Positions 39,409 through 48,001 of a stretch of DNA of 54,038 nucleotides are shown here, in pieces. This stretch comes from Methylomonas rosea (GTDB taxonomy: Bacteria; Pseudomonadota; Gammaproteobacteria; Methylococcales; Methylomonadaceae): NCBI RefSeq assembly GCF_024505055.1, contig NZ_JANIBL010000032.1, positions 1-54,038 of the forward strand, written 5' to 3'. Made by a program: the position numbers and the translations under genes. The notes beneath the pieces were generated by a model. It did no database searches and was not told the DNA's origin. It saw nothing but the letters and a program-made list of their open reading frames with translations. Position 1 is the first letter of the stretch. Each line of letters opens with the position of its first letter.

Positions 39409-40106
39409 TAGTGGTGCCCAAGATCAGCCGGATAGACTGGCGGCCAAGCTGGCGACTGATTCCCAGCCGATTTCCGCCTACCGGCTTGTTTGATAGAGTC
39501 GCAGACCCGGCTGACCTGGACGTGGTGTTTGCCATCGAAGCGCTGACTAACGACCGTTTGCGCGACGAAGCCGGCGAAATTAGTTTGGTTGCGGCGGCGG
39601 ACCGTATTTCCGGACCTGGGACTACGCCGATCATGGCGGCGTTTACTCATTTGAATCCGGAGGGTAGCCGGTTTTGCGACGGCAGTTACGGCGTGTATTA
39701 CGCGGCTAAAGACATCGATACCGCGATAGCCGAGACCTGCTTTCATCGCAACCGGTTTATGGCCGCGACCCAACAAGCACCGCTTGAAATTGACATGCGC
39801 AGTTACGCCTCCGATTTGAATGCCGATTTGCACGATATTCGCGATCTGCAAGCTGAAATGCCCGATATTTACGATGCCGACACCGGCAATTACGCCGCCG
39901 CGCAGAAGTTTGCTAGGCAGTTACGCGCGGACGGCGCCGACGGTATCGTCTATTCCAGCGTGCGGGCGGCGGGCGGTGAATGCGTGGCGGTCTTTAAACC
40001 GCGCCTGCTGGCCCCGGTCAAACAAGGCGCCCATTATTGTTACGTGTGGGACGGTCGGCAAATCAGCGCGGTCTATAAAAAAGAACTTTACCATCCCGGT
40101 GTGTAA
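39393..40106 (+). CDS. RES-domain toxin (NAD+-depleting family)
   Basis: ATG 39393, overlapping the antitoxin 3' end, gives 237 aa. The RES landmarks are visible: an early Arg/Ser segment (WRLIPSRFPP), SRFCDGSYGVYYAAKDIDTAIAETCFHR (Tyr and Glu of the RES triad), and a late Ser region (DGIVYSSVRAAGGECVAVF). RES toxins use or phosphorolyse NAD+ to stop growth. The motif set seems complete, so the toxin is probably active and needs the antitoxin. The protein is longer than the smallest RES toxins because of its N-terminal arm. Confidence 0.92.
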   Translation: MRLGLIVVPKISRIDWRPSWRLIPSRFPPTGLFDRVADPADLDVVFAIEALTNDRLRDEAGEISLVAAADRISGPGTTPIMAAFTHLNPEGSRFCDGSYGVYYAAKDIDTAIAETCFHRNRFMAATQQAPLEIDMRSYASDLNADLHDIRDLQAEMPDIYDADTGNYAAAQKFARQLRADGADGIVYSSVRAAGGECVAVFKPRLLAPVKQGAHYCYVWDGRQISAVYKKELYHPGV

Positions 40107-40115
40107 CGGATAGCC

Positions 40116-40592
40116 ATGCTCGATTTGCCAGTACCCAGTAGCGAAAACGATTTTTACGAAACCCATATCCAATTGTTGTTGCACAGCTATCGACAGTTAC
40201 TGGGCAAGTCTTTGCTGGAAAAGTCCGCAAGCTTGTCGCTAGGCCGGCAAGTCTATCAGGCCGATTTCGCCTTGCTGTCGCATAACACCGACGCCGATCC
40301 CTTATTTAATTACGCCAACCAAACCGCGCAGAATTTATTCAAGCTATCGTGGCCGGAGTTTATCGGCATGCCGTCGCGTTTTTCGGCGGAACCGGTTAAC
40401 CGCGAAGAGCGCGAACGCTTGCTGCATCAAGTCGCCAGCCAGGGTTATATCGACAATTACAGTGGAGTGCGTATCGCCAAATCCGGCAAGCGTTTTTTGA
40501 TCGAACGGGCAGTGGTGTGGAATGTTTACGATAGCGCGCAACGCTATGTCGGCCAGGCGGCTTGTTTTAGCGACTGGCGCTTGTTACCCTGA
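40116..40592 (+). CDS. MEKHLA-domain protein (PAS-like)
   Basis: This 158-aa single-domain protein resembles the MEKHLA domain: HIQLLLHSYRQLLGKSLL at the start, DPLFNYANQTAQNLFKLSWPEFIGMPSRFSAEP in the PAS-like core, and a C-terminal strand pair ending GQAACFSDW. MEKHLA is best known at the C-terminus of plant HD-ZIP III proteins. Bacterial stand-alone copies occur but their role is unclear; a small-ligand or redox-sensing PAS module is likely. It follows the RES toxin by 9 bp, possibly by read-through. Confidence 0.85.
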   Translation: MLDLPVPSSENDFYETHIQLLLHSYRQLLGKSLLEKSASLSLGRQVYQADFALLSHNTDADPLFNYANQTAQNLFKLSWPEFIGMPSRFSAEPVNREERERLLHQVASQGYIDNYSGVRIAKSGKRFLIERAVVWNVYDSAQRYVGQAACFSDWRLLP

Positions 40593-40632
40593 GCCCGTCC
40601 GCTTCCATCAACTCACTGTCTGCGAGAAATTT

Positions 40633-41109
40633 ATGCTGAAAATATCCTTAAAACGTGGCGGCCGCTTATGCTGCGGCCTATTGCTAATGCTGGCCGGCGC
40701 GGCGCAGGCTGATGAAGTAGGTTGCGTGACCACCGCCTGGAAACTGATCGGCGCCAATCACAAGGTCTGCGTCGATGTGTTCGAAGATCCGAAAATTCCG
40801 AATGTGATCTGTCATATCAGTCAGGCCAGATCCGGCGGTATTTCCGGCGGCTTGGGCCTGTCGGAAGATCCGTCCGAGTTTTCCTTGGCTTGCCGGCAAA
40901 TCGGCCCGATCACATTGCCGGCCAAATTGGGCACGGAAGAAACCGTGTTTTCGGAAAGCACCTCGCTGTTTTTCAAGTCCACCAACATTACCCGTTTGTG
41001 GGATGCCAAGCACAACACCCTGGTTTATCTGGCAATTAGCCGCAGAGTGATCGAAGGCGCGCCGGCCAATAGTGTGTCTACGGTGCCGGTGATGCCGTGG
41101 GGAAAATAG
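40633..41109 (+). CDS. creA: CreA-family periplasmic protein
   Basis: ATG 40633 gives 158 aa with a signal peptide (GRLCCGLLLMLAGAAQA); the open frame reaches back to 40522 inside the previous gene without support. The mature protein follows the CreA pattern closely: EVGCVTTAWKLIGANHKVCVDVFEDPKIPNVICHIS, ARSGGISGGLGLSEDPSEF, TSLFFKSTNITRLWDAKHNTLVYLA and a C-terminal VPVMPWG. The biochemical role of CreA is unknown. No creBCD genes are adjacent; the convergent neighbour is the hybrid kinase. Confidence 0.93.
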   Translation: MLKISLKRGGRLCCGLLLMLAGAAQADEVGCVTTAWKLIGANHKVCVDVFEDPKIPNVICHISQARSGGISGGLGLSEDPSEFSLACRQIGPITLPAKLGTEETVFSESTSLFFKSTNITRLWDAKHNTLVYLAISRRVIEGAPANSVSTVPVMPWGK

Positions 41110-41125
41110 GACTTTGGAATTAACG

Positions 41126-43054
41126 CTATCCGATGTCCGAAGGCTGACCGGCAACGGGTTTAATCCATTTCAATAAGGCCTCGTAAAGCGTGGCCGGCAG
41201 AATCGGTTTACTGATGAAGTCGTTCATGCCGGCGGCCAGGCAGTGTTGATGGTCGCCGTTCATCACGTTGGCGGTCATCGCAATGACCGGCATGTCGCGG
41301 CAAGCCGGGATTTGCCGTAACAGCCGGGTAGCTTGATAGCCGTCCATCACCGGCATTTGCACATCCATCAGCACACAGTCGTAGTCGTTATGCCGCAGCT
41401 TGTCCAAGGCCAGTTCGCCGTTTTCGGCAATATCCACTTGTAATTGCGCTTGTTCCAGTAGCTCGATGGCGACGATGCGATTGATTTCGTTGTCTTCCAC
41501 CAGCAAAACCCGCCGCCCATGCAGCCGCGCCAATTTACCGATGTCTATGCTGGTGCGGTGACGGCGGATTTGGAAATTGCGGATGGTATTCAAATCAGTG
41601 GCTCCCAGCAGCACATTAAAGGTAAAGGTGGAGCCAATGCCTGGCTTGCTGCTGACTTCTATACTGCCGCCCATCTGCTCTATCAACTGTTTGGAGATAA
41701 TCAAGCCCAAGCCGGTGCCGCCGTAGTTGCGGGTTACGCTGCTGTCACCCTGGCTAAAAGCCTGGAACAACTTGGTTTGCTGTTCGGCAGTGATGCCGAT
41801 GCCGGTGTCGCTGATCGCGAATTGCAAGCGCACCGAGTGAGCGTCGCGGCTGATTTCGCTGAAGCTGACTGTTATCTCGCCGTGCTCGGTAAACTTGATG
41901 GCGTTACCGATCAGATTGATCAAAACCTGCCGCAGCCGTTGCGGGTCGCCGATTACCGCGTGGTACGCCGGCCCGGCCGGCGGCCTGATCAATTGAATGC
42001 CCTTGTTCGCGCTCAGTTGCAACATCGTCGAAAACACGTGCTCCAGCATTTCTTCCAGCAGGAAGGGTATGGTCTCCATCTGCATTTTGCCGGCTTCCAT
42101 TTTGGAAAAATCCAGAATGTCGCCTATCAGCGTCATCAAGGAGTGCGCGGACGACTCCACCCGTTTTAGATATTCGCGTTGTTTAAAGCTCAGTTCGCTG
42201 TTCAGGCACAATTCCACCAAGCCTACAATCGCGTTCATCGGCGTACGGATTTCATGGCTCATATTGGCCAGGAACTGGCCCTTGGCCTGATTGGCCGATT
42301 CCGCGTCCTGCTTGGCCAACTCAAGCTCCTGGGTCCGGCTGAGAACCTGGCTTTCCAAATCGGTCTCGTGCGCCTGGATTTGCGCCAACATATTATTAAA
42401 GGCTTCGGCCAAATCGCTGATTTCGTCGTTACCGGAATAATCGGAACGCCGGCTGTAGTCGTGGTCTTTCTCGATTTGCCGTGCGGTATTAGCCAATTTC
42501 AGCAAGGGTCCTAAAAACGAACGCTGCAAACGCTGCACATACAAGGCCACCACGCTCAGGGCTATCAAGATAATGCCGGTGTTAATCAGGGTATTGAACA
42601 GCAAGGAGTGATAGGAGCGTTTCAGATCTGCAACTAGGGTAATGTGGCCGACAATCTGTTTATTTTTATGCAAAATCGGCTGCGTGATCTGCCGGGTTTT
42701 CGACAGCCAGGCCGGCCACCAGCCGTGCCAATTGGTGGCGGGTTTTTCATAACGGACTAGTGTGACGCCGCTGGGGGTTTGGATTTGCCCTGTGATGATG
42801 TCCGGATCGTGGGCCAGCGCATCCAGTACTTCCTGGGCGGTTTGATTATCGTCGAACAACAAGGCAAAACTGCTGTTTTGGCCGATCATATTGGCGGTCA
42901 AGGTCAGTTTCTGGCCGATGGTCTGCTGCAAAGCCGAATATTCCCGAATCGACAACGATACCGTCGCCACCATCAGGCTTAACATCACCATCACTCGCAG
43001 GATTTTACCCAGCTTGCGGCTGATGGAAATGCGAGGATCTGTTGACGCTGTCAT
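41126..43054 (-). CDS. Hybrid sensor histidine kinase with receiver domain
   Basis: This 642-aa inner-membrane kinase has TM1 (about residues 14-36), a periplasmic sensor loop (about 37-150), TM2 (about 153-170), HAMP, HisKA with the phospho-His in NMSHEIRTPMNAIVGL (about 275), HATPase_c (INLIGNAIKFT, GTGLGLIISKQL) and a C-terminal REC domain with Asp in DYDCVLMDVQMPVMDGY. No HPt domain is present, so the phosphorelay needs an external HPt or response regulator. Its start overlaps the yfiR-like stop (ATGA), so the periplasmic YfiR protein is its likely input partner. No DNA-binding regulator is encoded nearby. Confidence 0.93.
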   Translation of the reverse strand: MTASTDPRISISRKLGKILRVMVMLSLMVATVSLSIREYSALQQTIGQKLTLTANMIGQNSSFALLFDDNQTAQEVLDALAHDPDIITGQIQTPSGVTLVRYEKPATNWHGWWPAWLSKTRQITQPILHKNKQIVGHITLVADLKRSYHSLLFNTLINTGIILIALSVVALYVQRLQRSFLGPLLKLANTARQIEKDHDYSRRSDYSGNDEISDLAEAFNNMLAQIQAHETDLESQVLSRTQELELAKQDAESANQAKGQFLANMSHEIRTPMNAIVGLVELCLNSELSFKQREYLKRVESSAHSLMTLIGDILDFSKMEAGKMQMETIPFLLEEMLEHVFSTMLQLSANKGIQLIRPPAGPAYHAVIGDPQRLRQVLINLIGNAIKFTEHGEITVSFSEISRDAHSVRLQFAISDTGIGITAEQQTKLFQAFSQGDSSVTRNYGGTGLGLIISKQLIEQMGGSIEVSSKPGIGSTFTFNVLLGATDLNTIRNFQIRRHRTSIDIGKLARLHGRRVLLVEDNEINRIVAIELLEQAQLQVDIAENGELALDKLRHNDYDCVLMDVQMPVMDGYQATRLLRQIPACRDMPVIAMTANVMNGDHQHCLAAGMNDFISKPILPATLYEALLKWIKPVAGQPSDIG

Positions 43055-43560
43055 TCTATTATTTCGGCCATCCGCAGTAATTTCGAACTCAGCTTTAAAT
43101 CGGCTGATTTCACCGCGGCTAAATTTACCACCAGTTTTAACCTGTTGTCGCGTAGCGTAAATTGCACCATACCCCCGTGGTTAGCGAAATTTTCCACATC
43201 GCCAACCAACAATACATGGTGTTGTCGGGCTTGCTCGGCCAATACCGGCGTTAATCCGGCCAGGTCGCTTAGAAATAAGATGCTGCATTGGGCGACATCG
43301 GGGGCGTCGGCCAGATTGACATGAACCGCATTACCGTTGATTTGCTGGCCTTCCAAAACCGGCAGATAGGCGCGTAACAGACTGCGACCTTGCAAACAAA
43401 TCGTCACCGGCGCCGGACTGGGCCATTGTGCCAACTCGGCGAAATGAAACAGATAGGCAGTCTTTAATTGAAACTCGCGGCTTTGGCTATTTTCCTCCGC
43501 GCGCGCAAAACCGGCGAACCAAACGCAGACGCTGAGTAGCAAAAGGGTGTGCAGACGCAT
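43051..43560 (-). CDS. YfiR/DUF4154-family periplasmic protein
   Basis: ATG 43560 gives 169 aa; the open frame starts at a TTG four codons upstream. The signal peptide (MRLHTLLLLSVCVWFAGFARA) leads to the family signature FQLKTAYLFHFAELAQWP and then VTICLQGRSLL, CSILFLSD and HHVLLVGDVENFANHGGMVQFTLRDNRLKLVVNL. In Pseudomonas, YfiR is a periplasmic inhibitor of the diguanylate cyclase YfiN. Here the adjacent output protein is a hybrid histidine kinase coupled by ATGA, so YfiR may gate the kinase instead. Confidence 0.9.
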   Translation of the reverse strand: MRLHTLLLLSVCVWFAGFARAEENSQSREFQLKTAYLFHFAELAQWPSPAPVTICLQGRSLLRAYLPVLEGQQINGNAVHVNLADAPDVAQCSILFLSDLAGLTPVLAEQARQHHVLLVGDVENFANHGGMVQFTLRDNRLKLVVNLAAVKSADLKLSSKLLRMAEIIE

Positions 43561-43577
43561 TGGCGCAATCAACCGTC

Positions 43578-45605
43578 TTAAAAATGCCAGGATATTTGCG
43601 CCAGATAGCCGCGTTGAATCTGGCTGGCGACCGGTATGTAAAGCACGTCGCTGAATTCAGGATGTTGATCATCCAGCAGATTTTGCCCGCTTATCGATAA
43701 CTCCAGATTTTTGTGCGGGTGCCAGCCCAGCCGCAAGTCCAGCGAGATATAGGCCGGAATGCTGCGTCTATCAATATACACTTCATCGACATACCGAGCC
43801 CAGGCGTCCAGTTCGATTTCGCTGGTCAGGTTATACAAAGAGCGTAGCGAGACATTGTGTTGCGGATTGAAATGTTCTTCGGTGAGCGGATCGCGAAACC
43901 AGGGCTGGTTTTTATCGTAATTGACCGAGAACTGGTTGGCGCTGTAAGAGGCTTGCAGCCGCCAATCGTGGTTTACCCGGTAATTAACGGCCAATTCCAG
44001 GCCGTAACTGTCCACTTGCCGGTAATTGGCCACGGTGGCCTGTTTGATGGTGCCGTATGTCGGGTCGTTATAGGTGACGCCGGTAAACTTGGTGCCTTGC
44101 ATCCGGTCGTAGATGTTGTAAAACAAGGCGCTATCGAGATCCAGGCTATTGGATATTTGCCAGCGCCAACCCAATTCGTAGGCCAGCAGATTTTCGGTCA
44201 GCATATCCGGGTTGGCTTTAGCTTCGAAAAAACGGTTGGTATCGGGGATTTGTTTGAACAAACGAATGCTGTGTTGGGCCCGATTCGGCAACACCACGGC
44301 CCGCGAGACAGCAGCCCACACGCTGTGCTGTTTGTTTGGCGTCCACAGCAGCCGGGCATTCGGTTCGGTTTCCCAGCCGGTAAAGGTGAAATGTTCGACC
44401 CGGTTGCCCAGCGTCAGGGTCAGATCGTTGGACAAATCGATTTGATCCTGCAGAAACACGCCGACATTATGCTGAGTGAATTGATTCGGCTCGAAACCCA
44501 GCGTCAAAGTGTTGTCGAAACTATCATCTATGTTTTGGTAATTCAAACCCCACATCAGCTTATGGTTATCAATGGCCGGCAAGGTGTGCTGAAAATCCAG
44601 ATCGTAATGCGAGCGGCTCATCCGATTCACCGCCAGTTGCCATTCGGTTTGGGTAAACGCCATATTCAGCCGCCAATCGTGGCCGCTGTCGGTACGATGT
44701 GACCAGTTGCCCTGCAAGCTGCCGGTCACGCCGTCCCTGCCGAAATCGTCGTTTTGCCACAGCGGCGCGGTCGTCGAGGTTTTGCCGATGTAGTAGCCGC
44801 CCAGCCGGTAGCGGGAGACGTTGGCTTCCACCATCAGTTTGTCCTGGGCGTTGAGTTGACTATCCAAGCGAAAATTGGCGGTTTCGGTATCGCCGGTGTC
44901 GTGGGTGTCTTGTCGGCCGGCCAAGTCGATGCTGGCGTCGCGCACCATCGTACTGATCGTGCCGCGCAGAAAGGTGGATTCCGACAACTTTTGGCCGTAA
45001 CGAATCCCGCCGAAACCGCGTTCCTCGGTGCCGCCGCCGGCATTGAGCAAACCGCCTTGAGTATCACGAGCCGAACGGGTGATGATGTTGATGGTGCCGT
45101 TCACGGCATTGGCGCCCCACAAGCTGCCGCTGGGGCCGCGCAGCACTTCAATGCGCTCAATATCCGGCAGCGACGGGTTTTGCTGGCCCCAATAGACGCC
45201 GCTGATTAATGGATCGTAGATGCTGCGGCCGTCTATCATCACTTGCAGCTTGTTGGCATACAGATCGTTAAAACCGCGCGCGCTCACTGCCCAATTCCAG
45301 GAATTGATTTTAGCGACGTTCATGCCGGGCACCATGCGTAAAACTTCCGGCAAGCTGGTGGCCCCGGAGCGGCGGATGTCTTCCGAGGTGATCACGAATG
45401 CGGCGGCCGGGCTGTCCTTGACCGTTTGTTCCTGCCGCGCCAGGCTGGATACTTCCAGCTCGGTTAGCTCTTCCCAGCTGAGGGGCAGCAATTCGTTGGT
45501 TGCTTCGATGTCCGCCGGGTTGCCTTGAGCAAGCGCGTTCGTATGCACCAGGCAAAGCCCGCTGCATAAGTAGGCGAATTTACGCAGATAACGGTTAATC
45601 AGCAT
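43578..45605 (-). CDS. TonB-dependent outer-membrane receptor
   Basis: This 675-aa receptor has a signal peptide, a short N-terminal region with LTELEVSSLARQEQTVKDSPAAAFVITSEDIRRSG, and a plug containing LPEVLRMVPGMNVAKI, DRIE-type RIEVLRGPSGSLWGANAVNGTINIITR. A 22-strand barrel ends in the aromatic ISWHF (C-terminal Phe for BAM recognition). The plug resembles CirA/vitamin B12 type receptors often placed upstream of YfiR and sensor genes. It is 17 bp upstream of the yfiR-like gene. The ligand is unknown; the operon suggests that ligand arrival is reported to the kinase. Confidence 0.92.
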   Translation of the reverse strand: MLINRYLRKFAYLCSGLCLVHTNALAQGNPADIEATNELLPLSWEELTELEVSSLARQEQTVKDSPAAAFVITSEDIRRSGATSLPEVLRMVPGMNVAKINSWNWAVSARGFNDLYANKLQVMIDGRSIYDPLISGVYWGQQNPSLPDIERIEVLRGPSGSLWGANAVNGTINIITRSARDTQGGLLNAGGGTEERGFGGIRYGQKLSESTFLRGTISTMVRDASIDLAGRQDTHDTGDTETANFRLDSQLNAQDKLMVEANVSRYRLGGYYIGKTSTTAPLWQNDDFGRDGVTGSLQGNWSHRTDSGHDWRLNMAFTQTEWQLAVNRMSRSHYDLDFQHTLPAIDNHKLMWGLNYQNIDDSFDNTLTLGFEPNQFTQHNVGVFLQDQIDLSNDLTLTLGNRVEHFTFTGWETEPNARLLWTPNKQHSVWAAVSRAVVLPNRAQHSIRLFKQIPDTNRFFEAKANPDMLTENLLAYELGWRWQISNSLDLDSALFYNIYDRMQGTKFTGVTYNDPTYGTIKQATVANYRQVDSYGLELAVNYRVNHDWRLQASYSANQFSVNYDKNQPWFRDPLTEEHFNPQHNVSLRSLYNLTSEIELDAWARYVDEVYIDRRSIPAYISLDLRLGWHPHKNLELSISGQNLLDDQHPEFSDVLYIPVASQIQRGYLAQISWHF

Positions 45606-45784
45606 GACATTTAGAGGCTTGGAGAGGCAAGATTGTCGCTATTATAAAAGCCTAGACCATTAACCGGGCAAATCAGTTGATGATGGGCTGGATGAATAGA
45701 GAGGCATTGCTATTTCCCTAGCTTGCCCGGAGCGGGAAATTGGCCATTGATTCTCAGGGCTGTCGGACCATGATCGGCTTGACT

Positions 45785-46633
45785 TTAAAGTAATGCTGCC
45801 ACCAACGCGCATTCCGCGCTACTCAACTCAAACTCGAAAATAGCCAAGTCCTCGCGGATATGTTCGGCGGATGTGGTGCCGGTTAAAGGCACGATGCCAA
45901 TCTGAGTTAAATAGCGGAAGAATATCTGCGCCGAGCCGCGCTGGTATTTTTCCGCCAACGCTTTCACAGCGGAGTCCGCCAAGATTTTGGGGTTGGCCGT
46001 CAGCGTCCAAAAGCTTTGATAGACGACCTGCTGCTGCCGGCAAAACGCCCGCAGCTGTTTATCGTAGCCGGTATCGGCATAAAACCGGTTCTGCAATACG
46101 GCGGGTTTCACTGTCGCGTTTTCGTACAAAAACTCGAACAAGGCCGGATCGTAGCAATTGCTGATGCCCAGTTGCTTGGCAGCGCCACTTTGCTGGATAA
46201 CTTCCAACGCTTGCCAAACCTCCATTAATTGTTCGCGATCCGCCAGCGGCGAATGCAACACCAAGCCATCCAGATAATCGGTATGCAGATTTTTTAACGA
46301 CAGCTGGAAGGACTGCGCGACTTGCTCGGGCAAGCTGGCCTTGGGGTCGTAAGGGATACGCAGTGGATCGTGGCCGTTTAAAGGCGTGAATTTGGTTTGC
46401 AAATATAGATCGGAGCGCTGCAAGCCCAATGCACTGCAAGCCGCCAGCACACCTTCGCCAACCCCTGCCTCTTGATAATGTTTGGGCTGGCAAGCCGTGT
46501 CGATGCCGCGAAACCCCAGTGTTATTGCCTGTTCCACCAATGCGGCTGTCCGCTCCTGCTTCCAGGCCGTCCCGTAAATAATGCCAGGCATGCGCACCCC
46601 GGCTGCGGAGAGAATAAAGTCTTTAGTGCTCAT
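45785..46633 (-). CDS. Aldo/keto reductase
   Basis: ATG 46633 (GGGAG upstream) gives 282 aa; an earlier ATG at 46684 lacks a ribosome-binding site. It shows the (beta/alpha)8 AKR pattern: GFRGIDTACQPKHYQEAGVGEGV (catalytic Asp; the usual Tyr position reads as His-Tyr in PKHYQE), LYLQTKFTPL (catalytic Lys), YLDGLVLHSPL (His) and the NADPH-binding GIVPLTGTTSAEHIREDLAIF. Substrates of such AKRs are varied carbonyls. It stands alone. The altered active-site loop may affect activity. Confidence 0.87.
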   Translation of the reverse strand: MSTKDFILSAAGVRMPGIIYGTAWKQERTAALVEQAITLGFRGIDTACQPKHYQEAGVGEGVLAACSALGLQRSDLYLQTKFTPLNGHDPLRIPYDPKASLPEQVAQSFQLSLKNLHTDYLDGLVLHSPLADREQLMEVWQALEVIQQSGAAKQLGISNCYDPALFEFLYENATVKPAVLQNRFYADTGYDKQLRAFCRQQQVVYQSFWTLTANPKILADSAVKALAEKYQRGSAQIFFRYLTQIGIVPLTGTTSAEHIREDLAIFEFELSSAECALVAALL

Positions 46634-47059
46634 CACGGCTCCCGAAAAAGCCTTGATCTTCGGTGATCTCCGCCTGAGCGTCAATTGTAGGGGCTACTAA
46701 AATCCGGGATTGCCGAGGGACGTTATTGTGGGGATTTGGGTTGGGTGCTTGATTTTGTCGGTTGAGTTCGGCCAATACCGGCCGGTCGGGGCGACTTTCC
46801 AATTTCAATAGTAAACACACCCTGAGACCTGCTTGACTGTCCTATATTCAGCGAACAAATTGATATCAGAGAGTCACTGCGGGGATTTTGTGACGTTAAA
46901 AAATTTCAGTTGATGGCGACTGCAAACTGGAATATTCAGTTTGCAGTCGTTTGAAGCTTCTGCTTGTCGTGTCATTCAAAGTTTAGGTGCGATTAGCTTA
47001 CTCAATTGCACTTTTCGACGCCAACGAGCCTCCGATTGAGATATTGCTAATCGGATCTA
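46634..47059. other. Gap between PEP-CTERM gene and aldo/keto reductase
   Basis: This 426-bp region contains the 13-bp hairpin at 46917-46949 and upstream sequence of the reductase gene. Nothing else is supported. Confidence 0.5.
46917..46949 (-). terminator. Strong hairpin downstream of the PEP-CTERM gene
   Basis: CGACTGCAAACTG and CAGTTTGCAGTCG form a perfect 13-bp stem with a 7-nt loop. On the minus strand a T-rich run follows about a dozen bases later. It most likely ends the PEP-CTERM transcript. Confidence 0.6.
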
Positions 47060-48001
47060 CTAGGGTTTTCTGATCACTATTCGGGTCAACCCAACTAATC
47101 CAGTTAATAAAAACAAGGCGCTGGTTGGTAATGGGACTGGAGCGTAACTCGCTTTCCAGTCTACTCTGCTACTACCGAGCGCATTGAAATCGGTGATGTT
47201 TAGGTTACCAACTGTGATGGACTCAAGGCCGCCCCAGTAAAATGAGTTTGCCAGATCAGCCACGCCGGAGCTGTTTACGGCACGAGCAGTTACACTAGCA
47301 ACCGCTCTCATCTCAAGGGTGAAGGCTTGGCCCAAGATTATAGGTATGTCCACAGTGTAATGTCCTTTGGCGCCTGCAAGACTCGTATTGGTGTAGACAT
47401 CTGTAAAGTTGGCAAAAAGAGAGCTTTGCTCAGTGTAATTAAACAAAGTTACTGATCCGTTTGGCCCCAGTAAACTCAACGCCGCGTTCGCCGAAGCATC
47501 GGCATTGCCTACATGACTGGTAGCGGCAGCCGTAGTACCACTGAGTGGAAGATCTATGTAGATATGCCCTCTAGCTATGCCTTGGCTACCATCGATAAGT
47601 TGCAACGAATGAATTGTTATGTTGTCTTTGATGCTCGCATTGCCATTGGCAGAAGCGGGTTGATTTTGCGGGCCAGCGTTAGCAGCTTCAGCGAAGACTT
47701 TGATTGTGCCGTTCGTAATGTTAGCACTCGAACGTCCTTGTGAACTAGACGATGACGTAGTGACGGCGGAACCATCATTAGTGGATTTAGGGTCTTCATG
47801 TTGTTCAGCTATGATAAAAGTACCGTTTTGTACTTTGCGAACTTGAGTGTTGCTATTTGCACTGTAAACAACGCTCGCCGATGCGTGGCTGGCAAATGCC
47901 AACAAAGAAATTGCAGCTAAGGGTATGAATTTGTTAAATCTACTAATATTTTGATCTAAAAAGAATTGCTTTTGCGGTTTTTGTAATTTGTTAGTTTGCA
48001 T
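47060..48001 (-). CDS. PEP-CTERM (VPLP-type) sorted extracellular protein
   Basis: This 313-aa protein has a long N-terminal signal region (hydrophobic FIPLAAISLLAFASHASA) and a low-complexity Ser/Asn/Ala-rich body with beta repeats (adhesin or matrix-like). The C-terminus, APVPLPTSALFLLTGLVGLTRIVIRKP, has the short motif, hydrophobic helix and basic tail recognised by exosortase. Such proteins are exported with exopolysaccharide or biofilm systems. No exosortase is in the window. GGGAGAAG precedes the start. Confidence 0.88.
   Translation of the reverse strand: MQTNKLQKPQKQFFLDQNISRFNKFIPLAAISLLAFASHASASVVYSANSNTQVRKVQNGTFIIAEQHEDPKSTNDGSAVTTSSSSSQGRSSANITNGTIKVFAEAANAGPQNQPASANGNASIKDNITIHSLQLIDGSQGIARGHIYIDLPLSGTTAAATSHVGNADASANAALSLLGPNGSVTLFNYTEQSSLFANFTDVYTNTSLAGAKGHYTVDIPIILGQAFTLEMRAVASVTARAVNSSGVADLANSFYWGGLESITVGNLNITDFNALGSSRVDWKASYAPVPLPTSALFLLTGLVGLTRIVIRKP

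Noticed and set aside
41519..42169. Plus-strand frame opposite the histidine kinase
   Set aside because: It overlaps the HATPase and HisKA coding region, with no start signal or motif.
43857..44702. Plus-strand frame of 281 codons opposite the TonB receptor
   Set aside because: Shadow of the receptor coding sequence, rich in Val/Gly/Gln as expected from a reversed codon pattern.
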